From assembly GCF_024343775.1 (NCBI RefSeq), contig NZ_RJUF01000173.1, positions 62,001 through 126,000 of the forward strand: a stretch of 64,000 bases of DNA, read 5' to 3'. Source of the DNA: Lacihabitans soyangensis. Lineage in GTDB: Bacteria; Bacteroidota; Bacteroidia; Cytophagales; Spirosomataceae. The position numbers and the translations under genes were made by a program. The notes under the pieces are model-generated. The model did not search any database, had not been told where the DNA came from, and was given only the letters and a program-made list of their open reading frames with translations. Below are positions 1 to 8,177 of this stretch, piece after piece. Every line of letters starts with the position of its first letter. Position 1 is the first letter of the stretch.

Positions 1-1007
1 TCTCCGATTTGAAAATACACTTTATCCAATTTAAAGGACGACTTTTCTGGGTTAACAGGTACTCCTATACTTTCCTTAATTTCCTCTTTTGCCTCTACCT
101 TTGGTTGAACCTCAGTCTGTTGTTTTGGTTGAGGTACCGGCTCCATAAACAAGTCCTTTTGGAAACTGCCTTTTTTCATAAAAGCACCTACATCAAAAGA
201 TTCTTCCATTCCATCATAACCTGCGGAACTGATCTTGTACAAAACTTCCTTCGCAGTTATCATAAATTCATAAGAACCTGATTTAGAGGTCTGCACCGAA
301 TCAATAATTTGTTGTGTTTTGGCATCATAACAAACAATTTTCGCTGAGATAGGTTTGTTAGTAACTGCATCTATGACTTTCCCAAAGAGTTTAAAGTCTT
401 CGGCTTCCACGTTCTCTTCATCCTCTTTCGGAGTGACCGCTAGGGTTTTTGGTTTGGCGTTGACATCTGGGTTGTTAATGTTGATACCGAAGAAGTTCCA
501 ATAGGTGAAATTATCTGCCCGATCGCTGTCATGTTCTATAAGGTCAATACTTTCAAAACCTTTAGGAATTTTCTCGAAATAAACCTTAAAAAAATACTTC
601 TTCCCTGGCTCTACATCCTTTCTATTGGGTGCAGTAGGGATATCAGTAGCTTTGATAAATTTATACTTTTTGCCATCCGAAGTTTTCAAGTAAGAAGTTG
701 GCTGAAAACTGATGGTACTGGTGTTTTCTTGTTGCATAAACTGCTGTAAAATCATGTTCCTCATCATGGGGTTCATGTTCTGCAACTGCTCCTTCTCTTT
801 CGGATTATCCTTCAGGTATTCTTCTAAGATTTCTTTTGCCGTTTTAGCAACAAACTGCATCGAAAAAACCGTGCGATCCTCGGTTATTTCAACCTTATTG
901 ATGAAAACATCCTTTGTAGATTTCTTTTTAATTTTGGGATTGGAAGTTACCTGAGCATCAACCCCTAAGCTAGCCAATAAGAAGATAATGAATAGGATTT
1001 GCTTCAT
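1..1007 (-). CDS. OmpA-like outer membrane protein, N-terminal part (runs off left edge)
   Basis: The frame is open from an ATG at 1007 to the left edge, about 335 residues, so the C-terminus is missing. It begins with a signal peptide ending near Gly-Val-Asp-Ala-Gln (residues 15-19). Residues 20-190 form an uncharacterised region rich in Lys and Met. Around residues 205-275 there is a carboxypeptidase-regulatory-like segment (KLFGKVIDAVTNKPISAKI, then a Gly-Ser-Tyr-Glu-Phe turn). A Pro/Gln/Lys/Glu-rich linker follows. The last visible residues, KLDKVYFQIGE, resemble the first strand of an OmpA peptidoglycan-binding domain. Inference: an envelope protein that anchors to peptidoglycan from the outer membrane. 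The OmpA part lies outside the window, so the family call rests on that short stretch. Confidence 0.6.
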   Translation of the reverse strand, partial: MKQILFIIFLLASLGVDAQVTSNPKIKKKSTKDVFINKVEITEDRTVFSMQFVAKTAKEILEEYLKDNPKEKEQLQNMNPMMRNMILQQFMQQENTSTISFQPTSYLKTSDGKKYKFIKATDIPTAPNRKDVEPGKKYFFKVYFEKIPKGFESIDLIEHDSDRADNFTYWNFFGININNPDVNAKPKTLAVTPKEDEENVEAEDFKLFGKVIDAVTNKPISAKIVCYDAKTQQIIDSVQTSKSGSYEFMITAKEVLYKISSAGYDGMEESFDVGAFMKKGSFQKDLFMEPVPQPKQQTEVQPKVEAKEEIKESIGVPVNPEKSSFKLDKVYFQIG

Positions 1008-1111
1008 TTTTGTATATGCGTTTTTAGTTTTTAAAACGCACAATCTCAATAATTAGTTTTCCGAGCCACTGTTAAAAAGTGTTAATCAAATTGAAGTAGA
1101 AACCAAGAGAT

Positions 1112-1807
1112 TTAATCTCTGATGTCTTTGCCTATCATGCTTTCGAAGTTTCTGAGCTCGCCCATCATTACTAATATATCGGCAGTAGTAAATATGTGCT
1201 CCGCTTTCAATTTTGTTTCAACAGTAGCCTTTTGAGTTTTCATTCCCAAGAAATTCTTCTTCTCTTCAAAGTGCTTTATCGCAATGAGTTTTAAATCATA
1301 CTTTTGTTCAAAATCTACTGTTGATAGTTCTCTTCCAATATAACGCTCTGGTACTTGAAGTTCAATAATACTGCAATTATCTGATAAATCGAAGGACTCC
1401 ACTATACCCTTCATTTCCAACTGCTTGGCAAACATTTCAGCAGCTAATTCTTCGGGATTAAAGATGGTTTCAATACCTATAGACTCCAAAACCGTATGAT
1501 GGACAGGGCTAATGGCTCGAGCAATAATTTGTTTGGCACTGAATTGCTTCATGAGTGCGGTGGTAATAATAGAGGCTCCCACATCTTCACCGATGGCTAT
1601 AACCACTATATCCACTTCTTTGATGGGCAAACTGTTATAAGCATTGGCCTTCGAAGTATCAAGACTGATGGCATGTGTAATCTTATTTTTTAATTGATCC
1701 ACCACCTCAAATCTACTATCTACGCCAAAAACCTCATGACCCATAGTGGTCAATCTTGCGGCCAAAGTTGAACCAAAATTACCTAAACCAACTACAATAT
1801 ATTTCAT
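1112..1807 (-). CDS. ktrA: TrkA/KtrA-type potassium channel regulatory subunit (RCK protein)
   Basis: This cytoplasmic 231-residue protein has one RCK_N and one RCK_C domain, the KtrA size class rather than the doubled TrkA of enterobacteria. The Rossmann nucleotide-binding loop is GLGNFG at residues 7-12, with the ribose-binding acid Asp30 at the end of strand 2. RCK_C occupies roughly residues 140-225. Known role of the family: it forms a ring under the TrkH/KtrB pore and gates K+ uptake through bound adenine nucleotides. Its start lies 10 bp after the stop of the pore gene, so the two are surely co-transcribed. The symbol follows the single-domain architecture; trkA would also be accepted. 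Confidence 0.93.
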   Translation of the reverse strand: MKYIVVGLGNFGSTLAARLTTMGHEVFGVDSRFEVVDQLKNKITHAISLDTSKANAYNSLPIKEVDIVVIAIGEDVGASIITTALMKQFSAKQIIARAISPVHHTVLESIGIETIFNPEELAAEMFAKQLEMKGIVESFDLSDNCSIIELQVPERYIGRELSTVDFEQKYDLKLIAIKHFEEKKNFLGMKTQKATVETKLKAEHIFTTADILVMMGELRNFESMIGKDIRD

Positions 1808-1817
1808 AAAAAATATT

Positions 1818-3620
1818 TTACATTACTTGAACACTGTCTTTAGGATATCTGTAAGATTCACTATCAACTTTTTTGAAAATGCCGAAAAGCATGGTAAATA
1901 GCCCAACTCTACCCAAAAACATACATACGATTAAAACCAATTTACTACCATCTGAGATAGAAGGAGTAAGATTTAGCGATAAGCCAACTGTACCGTATGC
2001 CGAAAAACATTCAAAGGCTACCATATGCAGCGGAATTTGTGGATCAAAAATAGACATCATGAAAATTGCCACTCCAAGTATCATAAACGATGTAAAAATA
2101 ACCACAAAAGCCCGCTGAACTGAACTTTGAGATATCTCTCTTCGAAATAATTCTATTCTGGTTTTTCCCTTTGCCAATGCCACCACATTAGACACCGCTA
2201 AGGTGAAAGTGGTCACTTTTATACCACCGCCAGTGGAGCTTGGTGCAGCACCAATCCACATTAGCAAAAGGTACAAGAGAATGGTACTTTGCATCAGATT
2301 TCCCATGTTCACTGTATTAAATCCAGCCGTTCTTGGTGTTACAGAGCCAAAAAAGGAACCAGAGAATTTACCGTACATAGTGGTATGCTCAGCCAAAGTA
2401 TTGTTTTTCTCAAGAAAATAAAACGCGAGAGTACCAACCACCAATAAAACGAAAGTACTACTCAAAACTAGACGACTGTGAACCGAAAGACTTTTGGCTT
2501 GAAAAGTGAATCTTTCGCCAAAGAATAAAAGTCTAAGCGTACTTTTCGTGTAGTATTTCATGGCATTATAAATATCTATTACCACTGGAAAACCTATACC
2601 ACCCAATATAATCAGCCAAGAAATGACATTTTGCAGATTGTAGTTTTTTCTAAGATTGACATTGTAAAGGCCATCTGCTACATTGGAGAAACCGGCATTA
2701 CAAAAGGCCGATATCGAATGAAAAAAGGAGAAGAACCAATAGTCTGAAGTTGTTCCGGGATAAGTACCTGCGGTGAAAACAAATATCAAAATGGCACCTA
2801 AGAACTCCACCAAAATTGTAAAAAACAATATTTTCTTCAGAATGGAAAAAAGAGAACTTGGTTGATCTGTTTCAATGATATTACTCAATATCAGGTGATT
2901 ACGCAGAGACATGCCACCGCGAAACAAAATTGCGAAGAAGTTGGTAAAGGTCATTAAGCCTAAACCGCCTATTTGAATCAAAATCAATAAAATATCCTTC
3001 CCCAAATCCGTGAATTTGGTGGGGACATCCACCGTTGAGAGACCTGTAACACAAACCGCACTCGTAGCCGTGAATAATGAATCTATCAGACTTAGATTAC
3101 CGTTGGTGGCCTTTGGAATCAGAAGCATGGCAGTGCCCCAGAAAATCAAAAAACTAAAGGATATCGTAAATAATATAGATGGACTCAATAAGGAATTCTT
3201 GACTTCGGAGGAAACCGATAAAAAACGTAGGAAAAAGAAGGATGCTATGAGTAAGTACAGAAAATAGGAGCTGCTAAAGATAGCATTCTGATATTTGAAA
3301 ATATTGAAAATAAAAAACACGAAGAAAATAACAAAATCAGAAATGTGTTTTCTTTCAAATATTAGCTTTTTAGAACTTAAGATAATCTTTAAGGACCATT
3401 TGAAAAGAAAAAACATCATCAGAAGCTTGGGAATCTGCCTCAAAACGTTGTTTACCCAATCAACCGCATATTGTTCTTTGGGGAAACCAATCTGATAAAT
3501 GACCAACGAAAAGCCAAATGCCAGCGTTAAAAAAATTAACCTATTCGTCTTGCGTACGATGGACTCCTTTACTTTGAAGAACCTATCTTCGTAGTCGACC
3601 CATTTTTCTTTTAAGCCCAA
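1818..3620 (-). CDS. ktrB: TrkH/KtrB-type potassium uptake pore subunit
   Basis: Integral membrane protein of 600 residues. The four pore-loop selectivity segments of the Trk/Ktr/HKT superfamily are visible in order: CVTGLST, CNAGFSN, RTAGFNT and GTVGLS, each with the filter Gly. A Gly-rich GGGIKV segment precedes the last repeat. The N-terminal 150 residues add about four extra hydrophobic helices before the first pore repeat, making it longer than Bacillus KtrB. It takes up K+ with the RCK subunit encoded immediately downstream. It starts 46 bp after the hydroxyproline-type oxidoreductase gene on the same strand, so read-through from that operon is possible, though the functions are unrelated. 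Confidence 0.93.
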   Translation of the reverse strand: MGLKEKWVDYEDRFFKVKESIVRKTNRLIFLTLAFGFSLVIYQIGFPKEQYAVDWVNNVLRQIPKLLMMFFLFKWSLKIILSSKKLIFERKHISDFVIFFVFFIFNIFKYQNAIFSSSYFLYLLIASFFFLRFLSVSSEVKNSLLSPSILFTISFSFLIFWGTAMLLIPKATNGNLSLIDSLFTATSAVCVTGLSTVDVPTKFTDLGKDILLILIQIGGLGLMTFTNFFAILFRGGMSLRNHLILSNIIETDQPSSLFSILKKILFFTILVEFLGAILIFVFTAGTYPGTTSDYWFFSFFHSISAFCNAGFSNVADGLYNVNLRKNYNLQNVISWLIILGGIGFPVVIDIYNAMKYYTKSTLRLLFFGERFTFQAKSLSVHSRLVLSSTFVLLVVGTLAFYFLEKNNTLAEHTTMYGKFSGSFFGSVTPRTAGFNTVNMGNLMQSTILLYLLLMWIGAAPSSTGGGIKVTTFTLAVSNVVALAKGKTRIELFRREISQSSVQRAFVVIFTSFMILGVAIFMMSIFDPQIPLHMVAFECFSAYGTVGLSLNLTPSISDGSKLVLIVCMFLGRVGLFTMLFGIFKKVDSESYRYPKDSVQVM

Positions 3621-3666
3621 ACTTTAGTTTTTTATTTTTTTAGATGCCAAAGGTAAACATGGGATT

Positions 3667-4935
3667 CTAATTACCAAATCTTTGTGCTGAAAATCCATCC
3701 AAATCCATATCTGTTTTTTCACCTAAAATTTGCTGAGCGATGAGTTTACCCGAAGCCGGAGCGAGGCTGATACCCATCATGGCGTGACCAGTGTTGATAA
3801 ACAGATTCTTGAAATGATTAGATTTGCCGATATAGGGTAATCCGTCAGGCGAACAAGGCCTAAAACCATACCAAACGTCTTCTTTTTGAGGTAAATCAAG
3901 GGTATATTCAGGAAAAAACTCTGGAACCGACTTAATGATTCCTCTCACTCGGTTCATATTTATGGTACTGTCCAATCCACCAATTTCCATAGTACCACCA
4001 AACCTAACAAACTTACCAGACATAGGCGTAATAGCTACTCGGGCTTCTACCAATATATTTGGGATAAATATCTCTTTACCAGGCAACTGAGACTTACTCA
4101 CACTATAACCTTTGCCCGCCTGCATGGGTAGATTTAACCTAAATATTTTAGCCAAAACACCGGACCAAGAACCAGCTGCTAGAATAACTCTATCTGCTTC
4201 AATGGTCTCTTTTTGTCCATAACTCTGCACTTCCAGTGAAGTAATTTTCTCACCAGTAGACTCAATATTAAGCAGTTCTGAGTCATTTTTAATTAAAACT
4301 CCTTTACTGAGCAAATACTTCTTTAGGCTTTCTATCAGCTCGGTTGGATTCAAGTGGGCATCACCAGGAAAATATACTGCCCCAGCTACTTCTGGACGAA
4401 TTTCAGGTTCTAAATCATGGATGGCTTTTTTATCCAAAACCTTGGCCTCAATTCCAATCTGATTGGCCAATTGAGCTACATGAGCTTCCTCGTCTAATGT
4501 GCTTTGTTTTTTACAGTACATCACTAAGCCCTTCTCCTCGTACGAATAATCTAGTTTCTGAGCCAAATCATGATATAGAGATTTGGAAAGAAGACCTAAA
4601 TCACGCAAAAGCGGCACTGAATTATCTACATGTTTTTGGTTGGAATTTTTATAAAACTGTAGCCCCCATTTCAATAAATCAAGCGAAATTCTCGGTTTTA
4701 CGTAAAATGGACTTTCGCTATCAAGCATCCATTTTAAACCCTTCTCTATCATGCCGGGAGAAGCCAATGGAATAAAATGACTAGGAACTACCATGCCGGC
4801 ATTACCAAAAGAACAGCCCTCGTCGCCTGAAGATTTGTCTATAACAATAACTTTTTGTCCCGACTCTACCAGATAATAGGCTGAAAATAAACCAATTACC
4901 CCTCCTCCTACTATAACTACAGGTTTTTGAACCAT
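3667..4935 (-). CDS. FAD-dependent D-amino acid dehydrogenase, probably D-hydroxyproline dehydrogenase
   Basis: A 422-residue DadA/DAO-family flavoprotein. The N-terminal dinucleotide fold carries GGGVIG at residues 10-15 and an acidic ribose ligand (VIVID, near residue 34). The C-terminus has the second FAD-contacting segment NTGHAMMGISLAPASG. The family oxidises D-amino acids to imino acids and passes electrons to the respiratory chain. Its place 54 bp downstream of a 4-hydroxyproline epimerase and next to a DHDPS-family gene suggests the substrate is cis-4-hydroxy-D-proline, giving 1-pyrroline-4-hydroxy-2-carboxylate. That substrate is inferred from neighbours; a general D-amino acid dehydrogenase is the alternative. 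Confidence 0.82.
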   Translation of the reverse strand: MVQKPVVIVGGGVIGLFSAYYLVESGQKVIVIDKSSGDEGCSFGNAGMVVPSHFIPLASPGMIEKGLKWMLDSESPFYVKPRISLDLLKWGLQFYKNSNQKHVDNSVPLLRDLGLLSKSLYHDLAQKLDYSYEEKGLVMYCKKQSTLDEEAHVAQLANQIGIEAKVLDKKAIHDLEPEIRPEVAGAVYFPGDAHLNPTELIESLKKYLLSKGVLIKNDSELLNIESTGEKITSLEVQSYGQKETIEADRVILAAGSWSGVLAKIFRLNLPMQAGKGYSVSKSQLPGKEIFIPNILVEARVAITPMSGKFVRFGGTMEIGGLDSTINMNRVRGIIKSVPEFFPEYTLDLPQKEDVWYGFRPCSPDGLPYIGKSNHFKNLFINTGHAMMGISLAPASGKLIAQQILGEKTDMDLDGFSAQRFGN

Positions 4936-4989
4936 ATAGATTTTCTATTAATTCTATTTATATAATCTCATCAAACTAAACATCCCCAT

Positions 4990-5991
4990 TTAAATCACCT
5001 GAAAACCAAAGGCATAAGGATCATCTTCGGCGTCAATGGAAATGGTGTTTTCGCCATAAATCCTTGCCCAACCTTCAATACTCGGATAAATGGCCTCAAA
5101 TTCACCTACCTTGGTTCGACCTTCTATTCGCCCTACAAATTTGCTCCCGATAATACTCTCATGCACAAATTCGTCTCCTTCTTTTAAAAGGCCTTTGGCA
5201 GCCCACTGGGCCATTCGGGCTGAAGTTCCAGTACCGCATGGGGACCTATCTATGGCCTTGTCTCCATAAAAGACGGCATTACGGGCAGTAGATTTTTCGT
5301 CAATAACAGCTCCAGTCCATAGAATATGGCTGAGACCATTTATCGAATCGTTTTCGGGATGTACGAATGTGTGCATCTCATTGAGTCTTTCTCTAAGCAC
5401 TCTCGACCATGCTATTAATTGGTCTGCCTTGTAATGCTCTAAACCAGGGAAGTTTTCTTGCACGTCCACAATCGCATAAAAATTACCTCCGTAAGAAACA
5501 TCTACCTGCAGGGTTCCTAAATCAGGGCATTCCACTGATAGGTTTTGTTTGTATAAAAACGAAGCTACATTGGTCAATTTGACCGATTTTACTTTATTAT
5601 TTTCAGATTTATAAGAAATATTAACCAAACCAGCTGGTGCTTCCATTCTTACTTTGCCTTCGATTTGGGGTTTTATCAAGCCCTTTTCAATGCCAATCGT
5701 AATTGTACCAATAGTTCCGTGTCCGCACATGGGTAGACAGCCGCTTGTCTCTATAAACAGTACACCTACATCATTTTGCGGATCACTTGGTGCATACAAA
5801 ATACTACCAGACATCATATCGTGGCCACGTGGCTCAAACATCAGTCCTTTCCGTATCCAATCAAATTCTTTCAGGAAATGTTGTCTTTTTTCAGACATGT
5901 TTGCCCCGATCAAATCTGGGCCACCACTCGAAACCAACCTCACGGGATTGCCGCAAGTATGGGCATCAAAACAATGAAATACCTTTTCCAT
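4990..5991 (-). CDS. 4-hydroxyproline 2-epimerase (proline racemase family)
   Basis: A 333-residue member of the proline racemase family. Both catalytic cysteines are present: Cys89 in MCGHGT and Cys252 in SPCGTGTSA. This excludes the trans-3-hydroxy-L-proline dehydratase subgroup, where the second Cys is replaced. These enzymes interconvert trans-4-hydroxy-L-proline and cis-4-hydroxy-D-proline by a two-base mechanism. The start is 6 bp after the stop of the DHDPS-family gene, and the dehydrogenase follows, matching the order of reactions in bacterial hydroxyproline breakdown. Proline racemase itself is less likely given these neighbours. Hydroxyproline would come from collagen or plant cell-wall glycoproteins. 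Confidence 0.88.
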   Translation of the reverse strand: MEKVFHCFDAHTCGNPVRLVSSGGPDLIGANMSEKRQHFLKEFDWIRKGLMFEPRGHDMMSGSILYAPSDPQNDVGVLFIETSGCLPMCGHGTIGTITIGIEKGLIKPQIEGKVRMEAPAGLVNISYKSENNKVKSVKLTNVASFLYKQNLSVECPDLGTLQVDVSYGGNFYAIVDVQENFPGLEHYKADQLIAWSRVLRERLNEMHTFVHPENDSINGLSHILWTGAVIDEKSTARNAVFYGDKAIDRSPCGTGTSARMAQWAAKGLLKEGDEFVHESIIGSKFVGRIEGRTKVGEFEAIYPSIEGWARIYGENTISIDAEDDPYAFGFQVI

Positions 5992-5997
5992 CCAAGT

Positions 5998-6903
5998 TTA
6001 GAGTTGTGGTAAGGATGGACGATTCTTCAAAGCTTTCTCTATGACATCCATCACCGCCTGACGCTCTGCTCCCACTAACGGCAACCTTGGCTCACGAACC
6101 ATTTCAGTTCCCATACCTACTGCCACCTCGGCAAGTTTAATATTTTGAACAAACTTGTTACCGATATCCAAGTGAAGAAGAGGGAAAAACCAACGGTAAA
6201 TTTCACGGGCCTCTTGTATTCTACCTTGCTGCACTAGTTCATAAATTACCACCGTCTCTCTCGGAAAACCACAAACTAAACCAGCTACCCAACCATGAGC
6301 ACCCATTACTAAGCTTTCGAAAGCCAAATCGTCCACTCCGCTCAAAATCTTGAATCTGTCACCGAATTCGTTAATGATATCTGTCATGTATCGTACGTCT
6401 CCAGTAGACTCCTTCATGGCTTCAAAATGCTGATTATTAGCCAAATCACGAAACATTGGAATAGATAAGAACGTCTTGTAAGCCACAGGATTGTTGTATG
6501 CCATCACAGGCAAATCTGTGGCATCCGCAACTTTATGCAAATAGTGAAGCGTTTCTCTGTCATCAGATGCGTATCTCATCGGTGGCAACATCATCAAACC
6601 ATCACCGCCTGCTTGCTCAACAGTTTTCACGAAACCCACTGCCTCGGCTGTTACGCATTCAGCCACGGTCATAATCAACGGGACTCTTCCCGCTATTGCC
6701 TTTTTTGCAGACTCCAACAAAGCCAGTTTCTCATCTGTGGAGAGCGTACTGTTCTCACCTAAAGAGCCACAAACGATGATGCCATGCACGCCAGCCTTGA
6801 TTTGCTCGTTTATATTGTTTTCGAATGTTTGAAAATCTAAACTTTGATCTTCAAAAAAATTTGTAGTAACGGCGGGATAAACCCCTGTCCATAGTGGTTT
6901 CAT
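5998..6903 (-). CDS. DHDPS/NAL-family lyase, probable 1-pyrroline-4-hydroxy-2-carboxylate deaminase
   Basis: A 301-residue TIM-barrel protein of the dihydrodipicolinate synthase/N-acetylneuraminate lyase family. The Schiff-base Lys164 lies in the segment MKESTGD and the catalytic Tyr136 in YNNP. The GSLGE loop (residues 46-50) takes the place of the GTTGE loop of true DapA. Members beside hydroxyproline epimerases deaminate and dehydrate 1-pyrroline-4-hydroxy-2-carboxylate to 2-oxoglutarate semialdehyde. It is the first gene of the operon, just after a terminator hairpin that closes the upstream YtxH unit. Housekeeping lysine biosynthesis is unlikely in this setting, but the substrate is inferred from context. 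A 2-oxoglutarate semialdehyde dehydrogenase, needed for the last step, is not in the window. Confidence 0.83.
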   Translation of the reverse strand: MKPLWTGVYPAVTTNFFEDQSLDFQTFENNINEQIKAGVHGIIVCGSLGENSTLSTDEKLALLESAKKAIAGRVPLIMTVAECVTAEAVGFVKTVEQAGGDGLMMLPPMRYASDDRETLHYLHKVADATDLPVMAYNNPVAYKTFLSIPMFRDLANNQHFEAMKESTGDVRYMTDIINEFGDRFKILSGVDDLAFESLVMGAHGWVAGLVCGFPRETVVIYELVQQGRIQEAREIYRWFFPLLHLDIGNKFVQNIKLAEVAVGMGTEMVREPRLPLVGAERQAVMDVIEKALKNRPSLPQL

Positions 6904-6922
6904 AAAAAGATGATTGTTGAAT

Positions 6923-6957
6923 AAAAAAAGATGGCTTCCGTGGGAATTACGAAAGCC
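6923..6957 (-). terminator. Rho-independent terminator after the YtxH gene
   Basis: On the minus strand, arms GGCTTTCGT and ACGGAAGCC (one internal mismatch, 7-base loop) are followed after three bases by a run of seven T. It lies between the YtxH stop (6972) and the start of the hydroxyproline operon (6903), so that operon should have its own start of transcription or depend on read-through. Confidence 0.75.
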
Positions 6958-6971
6958 GTATTGAATAAATT

Positions 6972-7292
6972 TTAAGCTTCTGGTTTGACGTCAGTTTTTG
7001 GCTTTATGAGACTTGCAAACATGTCAGTAATCATTTTCTCTGCCTCTGGATACTGATTTTTAAGATTTTGCACTACCTCGTTGAATTTGGTACTTGCACC
7101 ATTTTTCAAATCTTCAAAATATTCCGGAGCTTTCTCAATGGCAGCTTCGGCTTCATCTTTCAGCTCATTTCCCTTGGCTTTGAGATCTTCCATTACCTTT
7201 TCACCTTCTTCAGTATTGAGGTATTTGTTGAGTGCAATTCCTGCTGCAGCTCCTAAAATAAATGTAGCTAGATGTTTCGATGTAACGCCCAT
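6972..7292 (-). CDS. YtxH-domain protein
   Basis: A 106-residue protein with one N-terminal hydrophobic segment (residues 9-24, FILGAAAGIALNKYL) followed by a charged, helical Lys/Glu/Ala tail, the typical YtxH layout. These small membrane-tethered proteins are linked in other bacteria to general stress; their molecular role is unknown. It stands alone between terminator-like structures, 79 bp downstream of the neighbouring membrane-protein gene. Confidence 0.8.
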   Translation of the reverse strand: MGVTSKHLATFILGAAAGIALNKYLNTEEGEKVMEDLKAKGNELKDEAEAAIEKAPEYFEDLKNGASTKFNEVVQNLKNQYPEAEKMITDMFASLIKPKTDVKPEA

Positions 7293-7371
7293 GATGATAG
7301 TATTTATTGATTTGTGGCCTAAATTTATGGCTAATAAATAAGAATAAAAAAAATATTTAATAAATACTCTT

Positions 7372-7878
7372 TCAGAAATATTTCTGAATGTCGGCTTTTA
7401 AATCACCCAAAACAGAGTTGATGGTTTGAGAACACAATAATTCCTGATTTTTAAGTATTTGTAGCACTACATCTCTCGAATTGCCCAAATTCTTGTGAGC
7501 CAATATCTGTTGGTTCAGGTCTGAAGCGGTGGTATTGGCGGCCATTACAATCTTGTCCCAAATGGCGGGTTCTATGTAAATCTGCTGAGCAATGTTGTGA
7601 TTGAGTTCTTTTTTTATTTCAGGTATAACCGCACCTTGCAGGTCTTCCACGGTCAAATCGTTATAATTTAGCCGCGTAAAAATATTCTCTGGTTTGATTC
7701 TTTCCAAAAACAAAGCCAAACGTTCATAGGCTTGTAAACGCAGCGGAAAAGCAATTTCCTGCTGGCTTTTAACTTTTGCAAAATCAAAATGTCTATTTAG
7801 AAAATAATTATAAAGCAAAAAAAATACGCCAACAATCAAAACTGCAACACCAACAAAACCTAAAAATTCACTAGTCAT
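7372..7878 (-). CDS. Hypothetical membrane-anchored protein
   Basis: A 168-residue protein with a single N-terminal membrane helix (residues 5-26) and a soluble, mostly helical cytoplasmic part. The segment FPLRLQAYERLALFLERIKPENIF (residues 45-68, in part) looks conserved from my memory of similar Bacteroidota proteins of unknown function. No catalytic motif is visible. It is transcribed away from the large histidine kinase gene at 8178, separated by 299 bp, and may form a unit with the YtxH gene. Confidence 0.7.
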   Translation of the reverse strand: MTSEFLGFVGVAVLIVGVFFLLYNYFLNRHFDFAKVKSQQEIAFPLRLQAYERLALFLERIKPENIFTRLNYNDLTVEDLQGAVIPEIKKELNHNIAQQIYIEPAIWDKIVMAANTTASDLNQQILAHKNLGNSRDVVLQILKNQELLCSQTINSVLGDLKADIQKYF

Positions 7879-8177
7879 TTTTTCATTTCTTTTCCCAAAA
7901 ATACTTCAATATTTACGAAAAAAAAATCTCAAGCCAAGCTTCATTAACGAAATCAGTATCTATCCTGAAAAGATGAACACAGCCACCAAAAAGTTATTTT
8001 AATTATCAGGAAGTTAAAGCCGACTCTGGCCTTAGAGAAAAGGTTAGATGGATTTAAGTGCTGAGACCGATCCTGTTTCAAATGACATAAACTTAGCTCA
8101 TCTGATTCTTTGGCATGATTTTTCGTAATTTTATATGGAATCGAGACCATGAGTCAAGATAAATACCATCAGTATTA

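Noticed and set aside
1106-1120. AGAGAT/ATCTCT hairpin at the end of the KtrA-type gene
   Set aside because: Its loop is the stop codon itself and no T-run follows, so a terminator call is not supported.
7953-8150. 65-codon minus-strand open frame in the gap before the histidine kinase
   Set aside because: No recognisable motif, odd composition, and it lies in a divergent promoter region.
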